A DNA stretch of 64,000 nucleotides, from the NCBI GenBank assembly GCA_965153455.1, contig OZ234497.1:3906001-3970000 (forward strand), in the 5' to 3' direction. Numbering within the stretch: the first letter of the stretch is position 1; the number at the start of each line of letters is the position of its first letter. The notes beneath the pieces are model-generated. The model made no database searches. It had not been told where the DNA came from and was given only the letters and a program-made list of their open reading frames with translations. Positions 58,042 through 64,000 of the stretch are shown here, one piece after another. A program made the position numbers and the translations under genes. This DNA is from Sphagnum compactum. Lineage: Eukaryota > Bryophyta > Sphagnopsida > Sphagnales.

Positions 58042-59479
58042 ATGGCGTACTTCGGCAAGTTGGGGGCTTTGACGCGCCAGATTGTCGCGAGATCCATGTT
58101 GCAGAGGACTGGTGCAGCAGTTACTGTTCTACCCTCTGTATACCTATTGCAGCGGGGCATGGCTTCCTCGAAGCTCTTCATCGGAGGTTTGTGTTTGTTC
58201 CTATCTTTTGGTTTTTCCATTGTTATACCATGATCTGAGTAATCTCAAACGCTATGGAAGTAGGTTTAAGCGGAAGATCGCACCCTGGATGCGACTCCTT
58301 CCCTTTGATGTCTTCTTTTTCTAATGGTTTTCTATGTCTTCTTTTTCTAATATTGCTTGTTTCTTCCCTTAGAAATAGAGAGTAGTCATCTTAGGGTTAA
58401 GGTTTCTTCAAGGTTTCGGACACGTGATTGTATGAGCTTATTGTGCCTAAATCCTTTTCTCTTGGGGTGTACACGAAGAATTAGGTTTTCTACTTAATGG
58501 GAGTTGACGTTTCGCTGCAGGTCTTGCTTGGGGAACGGATGAACAAACTCTCAAAGAAGCTTTCTCTTCCTTTGGGGAGGTCTTAGATGGTACTGAGGCT
58601 TCTGATTCAAACCCCTTATCTCTTTTGTCTAAGATTGGAGAATATCATAGCTTCTATGTGTCTTTTCCCCCTTTTTTGGTATTATCTTCAAACTGGATGA
58701 CGATGAGATTCTACTTCCTGTGCAGCCAAGATCATCTGTGACAGAGATACTGGTAGATCCAGGGGTTTTGGCTTTGTGAGCTACAGGAACGAGTCAGAGG
58801 CTGAAGTTGCTCTTCAAGAGATGGATGGGCGGGTAAGTCAGACCCTCAGATTGTCTCCCAGGTTTGCAAGTGTGGTGATCATAGTCTCTTAAGTATTGTT
58901 TTATCAATTTGGTGTAGATTGTTGAGTTGTCTTGTACTGAACTGTGTTGGTTAGCATTGAGAAAACAGGTGACAATAGGCTTGTTGTCAGGCTTTTGGCT
59001 AGGACTTGTGAGCCTTCCATCATCTGCAACATTTAGAAGGTGTATATATTGCTGAGTCTGTGAATGATTAGTCCTTGGTTGTTTTTATGGTCTGTCAGGT
59101 TCAGATTTGCTCTATTTATTCAATTTTTCTAGTTTTGGAATCCATGGGGTCAGAGAACTGTGATGCGCACAATAAACATTTGAGTATGCTTGCTAAGTCT
59201 TTGCATCATATGTTGATATGGCTCTGAGTACTTGTTTGGTGGTATTGTCAGCCATAATCTTTAGTTGAAAATGGGGTTTCAATGCAGGATTTGGCAGGTC
59301 GGACAATCCGAGTGGATTATGCTACACAGAGGGCTCCAGGAGAGAGACCTGGTGGGAGTCTGCCTCGTGGTGGTGGTGGATACAGCCCGACAGGTGTGCA
59401 CCGTGACAATAGTAACTTTGGTGGAAATGGTGACTTTGGTGGAGGCAGTAGGTTTGGTGGAAACAGTGACTGGAGATGA
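58042..59479 (+). CDS. Glycine-rich RNA-binding protein, mitochondrial type, four exons
   Basis: Exons 58042-58186, 58521-58589, 58726-58832 and 59288-59479 with GT-AG introns give 170 residues. Residues 1-40 (MAYFGKLGALTRQIVARSML onward) are Arg-rich and free of acidic residues, an amphipathic mitochondrial presequence, ending before MASSKLFIGGL. One RRM spans about 44-120, with RNP2 LFIGGL (45-50) and RNP1 RGFGFVSY (84-91). The tail from about 128 is Gly/Asn/Ser-rich with repeated FGGN. Such plant proteins bind RNA in mitochondria and take part in editing, splicing or stress responses; the precise role here is not shown. No lesion is seen. Confidence 0.93.
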
Positions 59480-60420
59480 ATGTGAAGACATCATGTTGTT
59501 GCACCATGTGTTTGATCACGTATTTGAGTGATATTTTGCACACAGATGTTTTGTGGATTGCAGTCAAAATTTTGAGCCTACTCATCAGGTGTGATTGCAA
59601 TCAATGAATCATCTACATGTCAGGGCTCTTGTGCACACCCAAAGTGGTTATGGATTGTACCCTAAACCTTGGGAACACATGCAGCTAAGGCTGAGGTTTT
59701 CTTTATTGGATAGGCTGTAGGAGGGCCTTTGCAGGGCTAGTTTTATTGTTTACAAAGCTCCAGAGGGGAAGAACATACATTCAATAGAGCTCAGGTATGG
59801 TTGTACTGAAGGTAACATGCACTAGAGGCCTACACATAATTTTTGTAATGTTAGATGAATAAGCATTGCTGTATTGTTTCTTTTCATGTCATTTGCTTTT
59901 GGTTTTTCAGGAACTGACACAATAGTTACATTCAATGTGTTATTGTGGAGAGTTCTCTGCAATCTCATAAAGATATCATTTCATTGCTAATTTAGAGAGA
60001 TGGGTTAATGAATTTCTTCATGTTTTGATCACATAAAAATGAGTGGCAACCGTAGATCAGTTCATATATCAGGGTGGTGGTTATGGATGTATCCTTTGAA
60101 TTCTTTCAGGTTTCCATCAGAATGGGTTTTCAGCTGTGTACTGAGCATGAGTCTGGAGTCTGAACTCTCCGGGGATAGGAGGGGCCACCTAAGAGTCTGA
60201 AATGCTCTTGACTCTCTTTAAGGCTGTGACTCTCCTTAAGGCTATCCTAACACATAGTGTGATAAATGGACTTAAACATGAACAAAGAACAGGATGGGTG
60301 GGACTCTGAGCAGATCCAGATGGGGGCCAGGAACTAACTTGCACACCCTTCTGGATGTGATAGACCACTAGAGACCAGGAAATAAAGTTCCACACTACCT
60401 ACTTGGATGTTATAGATGAC
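59480..60420. other. 3' flank of the RNA-binding protein gene
   Basis: Probable 3' UTR followed by spacer; short direct words (GACTCTCTTTAAGGCT / GACTCTCCTTAAGGCT at about 60210-60243) but no gene. Confidence 0.6.
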
Positions 60421-60467
60421 CACAGAGCCCTACAGTCACACCCACCCTCACAATGTGGGTCTCTACA

Positions 60468-60600
60468 GGGCCAGAGTGAACCAGCACCCATGAATGCCCT
60501 ATGAGGGCAGAGTGCCTCAATGGGGCCAGAGTGAACCAGGACCATGAATGCACCACCATGGCTGGATGGTGCATGTAAAGGACACTTTTTTACATTGGGT
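60468..60600 (+). mobile_element. Family C left ends, partial
   Basis: Two left termini, GGGCCAGAGTGAACCAGCAC at about 60469 and GGGCCAGAGTGAACCAGGAC at about 60524, about 55 bases apart, with related ATGAATGC words after each. No right end seen. Confidence 0.6.
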
Positions 60601-60729
60601 TCTTGTTCCCCAGCTAACCTCCCCATAGTTGATGGAGGTTTCAAAAGTGTGCCCAGGGTTCTAAAATTGGGGTCCAGCCCACTGGATGGCCTCATAACAG
60701 GAAAATGGGTGGCCACTTTCAAGAGGCTC

Positions 60730-61620
60730 TAGTCCAAGAATTCAATCTCTCTCTGTAAAATACAGGCATGGAAGAAGTTGATCCACTTTAAGAGAAAAGG
60801 TAGAAGACATGCATACCTAACACATCTTGAGTGAGTAGAGAGAGCCAGCCACTTGCATCCATGAGTGGAGTTCCTTTTGCATCCAGCAAGGTGCAAGGTG
60901 CCACAGCTGCTGCCCAGACAATCAGCAACAGGAATAGTGCCACGTGTATACGGTCCCAGGTAGATTACCTCAAACAGTTGCTATGTACACCTCAGGCCTG
61001 TACATTCCTTTCACCTAAGACCTTAGATTATGGTACACAAACTTTCCGTGTGCACACACCACCATTATACACTCACTACACATCCTTGTTCCTGACAAAA
61101 ATGCCAGATAATTGCATTCTTGTCAACTGGAAGCAAATGCACCGTGACCACAACCATATTTTTGAATTCATATTGTGGAGCAAAGGTGCCAGCAGAGGAG
61201 AAAAAACCATGCAGGAGACAAAGCTCACAGCAATGTGGTGGGGAAGGATTGGCCTTGATTCTTTCACTCCTTTCTTGTGTCCTTGAAATCCAATGCCTAA
61301 AAATTCTTCGATACCACGACCATCGTACAATTCTCTGTGAACTCCACCATAGACAGTCAATTCAAAATTCCAAAATCTCAAGCTTTCCTCAGAATTCAGA
61401 ACTGACATAAGTAGCCATTCATAACATTTCTGGCATCCAATTCATAATGTGACAAAATACAGTATGCTAAGCAATTGACACAATGTACTGTTCACAATAC
61501 TTTTGTTTGGTACAAAGAAAATGTGCATAAGAAATTTCATGTTAGATTCATGAAAAGGGCGTCAGACTTTTGTCCTCTTTCAAATAAATTGTATTAGCTC
61601 TGCCTTCAAGGGACAGACTA
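60730..61620. other. Intergenic, unassigned open stretch
   Basis: A plus-strand open stretch at 60831-61286 shows no motif or homologous frame I recognise and is treated as chance. Nothing else identified. Confidence 0.5.
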
Positions 61621-61628
61621 CCATATGG

Positions 61629-61890
61629 AACAATGGGTAGTTTTCATTCGGTCCCACATTTTGAGGAATGTTCACCAAGTGTTACTAAGAATTGTGAAGG
61701 ACTTCAATTTGTGGGGACCTTCATGGAACATTTTCTGGTTTGAACTTGCTAGAGTGGTAGGTAGGCACAAAGACTTGGGCAGATCTCATAGTGTAATTCG
61801 AGGGCACATTGCAGCCCATAGTCTTTCCTCCACGGAGGGGGGGCATTTTGAAAAACGTAACGTGGGACCAAATGAAAACTACCCATTGTT
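61629..61890. mobile_element. 262-bp inverted-repeat element
   Basis: Arms 61629-61657 and 61862-61890 (AACAATGGGTAGTTTTCATT...) are reverse complements over 29 bases with one mismatch. It explains much of the open stretch 61625-62359, which I do not call a gene. No clear target-site duplication. Confidence 0.75.
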
Positions 61891-62418
61891 TCAAAAACAT
61901 AATGCAGGATGCAATGTGGACTTGAGCTCTGTCCTACACATGAGATCTCTCCCACTCTTAAGAAGTAGGTGTAAGAACACTTGTCTTTTCAAGGAGGGAT
62001 CTTCATGGATAAGAGGCGCCCTCCAATACAGTAGGAAATTTCTCCGAGTGCTTATATGCAATGAGAATCTTATTTTTCTCAACAAAATCCTCCATGCCAT
62101 TAAACATATCTTAGTCTTTGTGGCACCTCATATCCCATGGTTGCTTCTTGCACTCATCAATGTCTCTCACATAGTTGTTGAAAGACAATTGAAGGAATCA
62201 TCAAAGTATCAATCCATAGAAAGAACTGCAACTAGGAAATATTGCCCAGCAGAAGTCAAGGGGAAACAAAAAGGCACCCATTCAAAAACGTCAAAAACAT
62301 GGATTATGTATCAACATGAATTTCACTTCAGACGCAAAATTCAGTGCGCAAAAAACTGATTTTTGAGATCCTAAGTTATTCATTAACACAGCATCATCCC
62401 TTTCATGTTGCTGTTCTT

Positions 62419-62721
62419 GGCCAGAGTGGACTTGCACCCACAAGCACACCATGAAGGATGAATGATAAGTGATCAGGAATCAATTTTCTGTTGGGGTTCC
62501 AGTTCCCTAACTAACCATGGTTGTTACCTGAGTTTCTTTTTTTTTTAGACTTTATGTACTAACAACTAGCAAGCAGGTTGCTAGTAGGTAGGTAGGTAGC
62601 AAAAACAGTCCTTACCTTTGCATAAAACCAGATACTAACTTAGTTAAGGTTGATCCACAACTGAGTCATAACAGGCATCCAGTTGATGGTGCTCTGGTGG
62701 GTTGCTGGTTCACTCTGGCCC
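62419..62721. mobile_element. Family C element with 8-bp target-site duplication
   Basis: 303 bases bounded by GGCCAGAGTGGACTTGCACC and, at the right, TTGCTGGTTCACTCTGGCCC. CTGTTCTT occurs on both sides (62411-62418 and 62722-62729). Eight-base duplications are the hallmark of hAT elements; the element has no coding capacity and needs a transposase in trans. Confidence 0.85.
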
Positions 62722-62729
62722 CTGTTCTT

Positions 62730-64000
62730 CTCTTGCAGCCCTTTCCTTATTTTTTCTGGCTCTGCCCAGATGGATATCAGTGTAGGATTTTGGGGCAAAA
62801 CTATATTGGTTTGAACTTGGAACCAATGTGTGTATGACTGTTGAAGATCTTATTCTACTCTTTAGGTTGCAATTTCTCAAACCAAATTTCATCTTTCATT
62901 CAAATTATCAAAGGATCTATAGAAGGTTTAATCATATCCCATGGTTTTGTTTGAACCCAACATGAAATGCAAAACCATTATGCAATGAGCCACTTGTTTT
63001 TCTAAGAATTCGTTTCATGGTTTGTAATTTGTATAAGTTCAATGATTCTATTGGATCACGTCTCTACCTACCAAAGTTGGAAGATTTGAAGTCTATTGTC
63101 GAGTGAATTCATTGACTAGAGCACGACAATTTTATCATTGGCATGTGTGTGGCTTATCAATTACTTAAACCCAATGATGCTTTGGCAAAGGTTACTTGTA
63201 ATTCCATCAAGTACAATGATTTGCCAAGAAGGACATTTTCTAAACAAAACGCCATTGCAAGCCACCTCCAATCTTGCTTCAAAGTTGGATATTTTAGATG
63301 TTTTGATGTGGGTTTTGTTGTGTGGAATATAAGTGAATCACAAAATTGAATAACAACTTCCTTAAACCCAATAAAGGATTCATGGGCCCTCTTGACATCC
63401 AAAAGTGAGACCGCAAAACCCACATATACCCCCACAAATCCTTTACATGCATCTTTACACCTTATACTTACATCCCAACTCTTGAATCCACCAACTCACC
63501 ACTTAGTGCCATGTATCAATATCATTTGCTACATATGCTCCAACCTACTTTGTTTTGCTTCCCTTTTAAGTGAATGAAATGAAAATAGTGGGGTTCATAG
63601 ATTATCGTATTTTAAATTGTGTGCTTCTACCTAAACCTTGCAATTATTTCCTAATAAAAGAAATTTGATAGGAATGCAAAATAGTTCCCCCCTAACCAAT
63701 GATCATTAATTCCCTTGAGCTAGCATAATGTTATACCTTCCACTCATTTTTTTACAAAGGGTATACTCAAGTCTCTTGTTCAACTTTCTTCATTTGCATT
63801 TTCTTGTTCCAGGTTTTCTCTTAGCTTTGGAATTTTGATCCATCCTTTCTATTTGTTACATCTGTAGTTAGATTTGATCCACCATGGTGTTTTGCAACCT
63901 CACATTGAGGTATTCAACTAATATTTTTTTTCAAGTGTCTTTTTTTCTCATTCTTTGTTGTATTGTTTGTTGCAACATATTTTTTTATCAAATTTGATGT
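62730..64000. other. Intergenic to window end
   Basis: AT-rich, no recognised gene or repeat boundary. Short open frames lack motifs. Confidence 0.5.

Noticed and set aside
57599-58042. Minus-strand frame opposite the RNA-binding protein leader
   Set aside because: It overlaps the promoter and leader of the intact plus-strand gene and has no recognised motif.

Overview
The window looks like nuclear DNA from a land plant with a large, repeat-rich genome. The genes have GT-AG introns, an organelle-targeting leader on adenylosuccinate synthetase, pentatricopeptide-repeat (PPR) genes of the DYW class, a callose synthase of the GSL8/GSL10 type and an organellar glycine-rich RNA-binding protein. 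The PPR wording and the very AT-rich, transposon-filled intergenic DNA suggest a fern or similar non-angiosperm vascular plant; that placement is inference.

Layout. 1-5,760 is one copy of a roughly 6 kb segmental duplication (D1). Its right part is a broken, 3'-truncated adenylosuccinate synthetase pseudogene. It abuts a second truncated pseudogene, the N-terminal exons of a GSL-type callose synthase on the minus strand (5,869-10,191). 10,440-18,100 is intergenic, with a decayed PPR fragment (about 16,941-17,660) and a GTTCCC-rich repeat family. 18,120-21,890 is one copy of a second, older duplication (D2) whose partner is 42,852-47,345; both copies carry the same short reading frames and a hairpin at the same place. 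22,000-28,400 is intergenic with a cluster of small inverted-repeat elements. 28,480-37,260 is an array of three diverged copies of a roughly 2 kb repeat (R) surrounding a decayed hAT-like transposase, and holds one clean non-autonomous transposon insertion with an empty-site comparison. 37,270-42,850 is AT-rich and mostly unassigned.

47,593-53,594 is the second D1 copy. It leads into the intact four-exon adenylosuccinate synthetase gene (51,943-54,289). That gene is followed by a DYW-type PPR pseudogene (55,263-56,745, minus), an OSB-like PDF-motif gene or remnant (56,770-57,226, minus) and an intact four-exon mitochondrial-type glycine-rich RNA-binding protein gene (58,042-59,479, plus). 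The rest, to 64,000, holds small inverted-repeat transposons and unassigned sequence.

Only two genes look intact: adenylosuccinate synthetase (purine synthesis, probably plastid) and the RNA-binding protein (probably mitochondrial). The main story is gene decay and duplication: a recent duplication produced a dead gene copy joined to another dead gene, and palindromes and tandem repeats arose inside the older duplication. I found no CRISPR, tRNA or rRNA, and nothing that I can defend as a wholly new biological system. The strongest unexplained items are a perfect 109-bp inverted repeat at 46,119-46,358 and the conserved short reading frames of D2.
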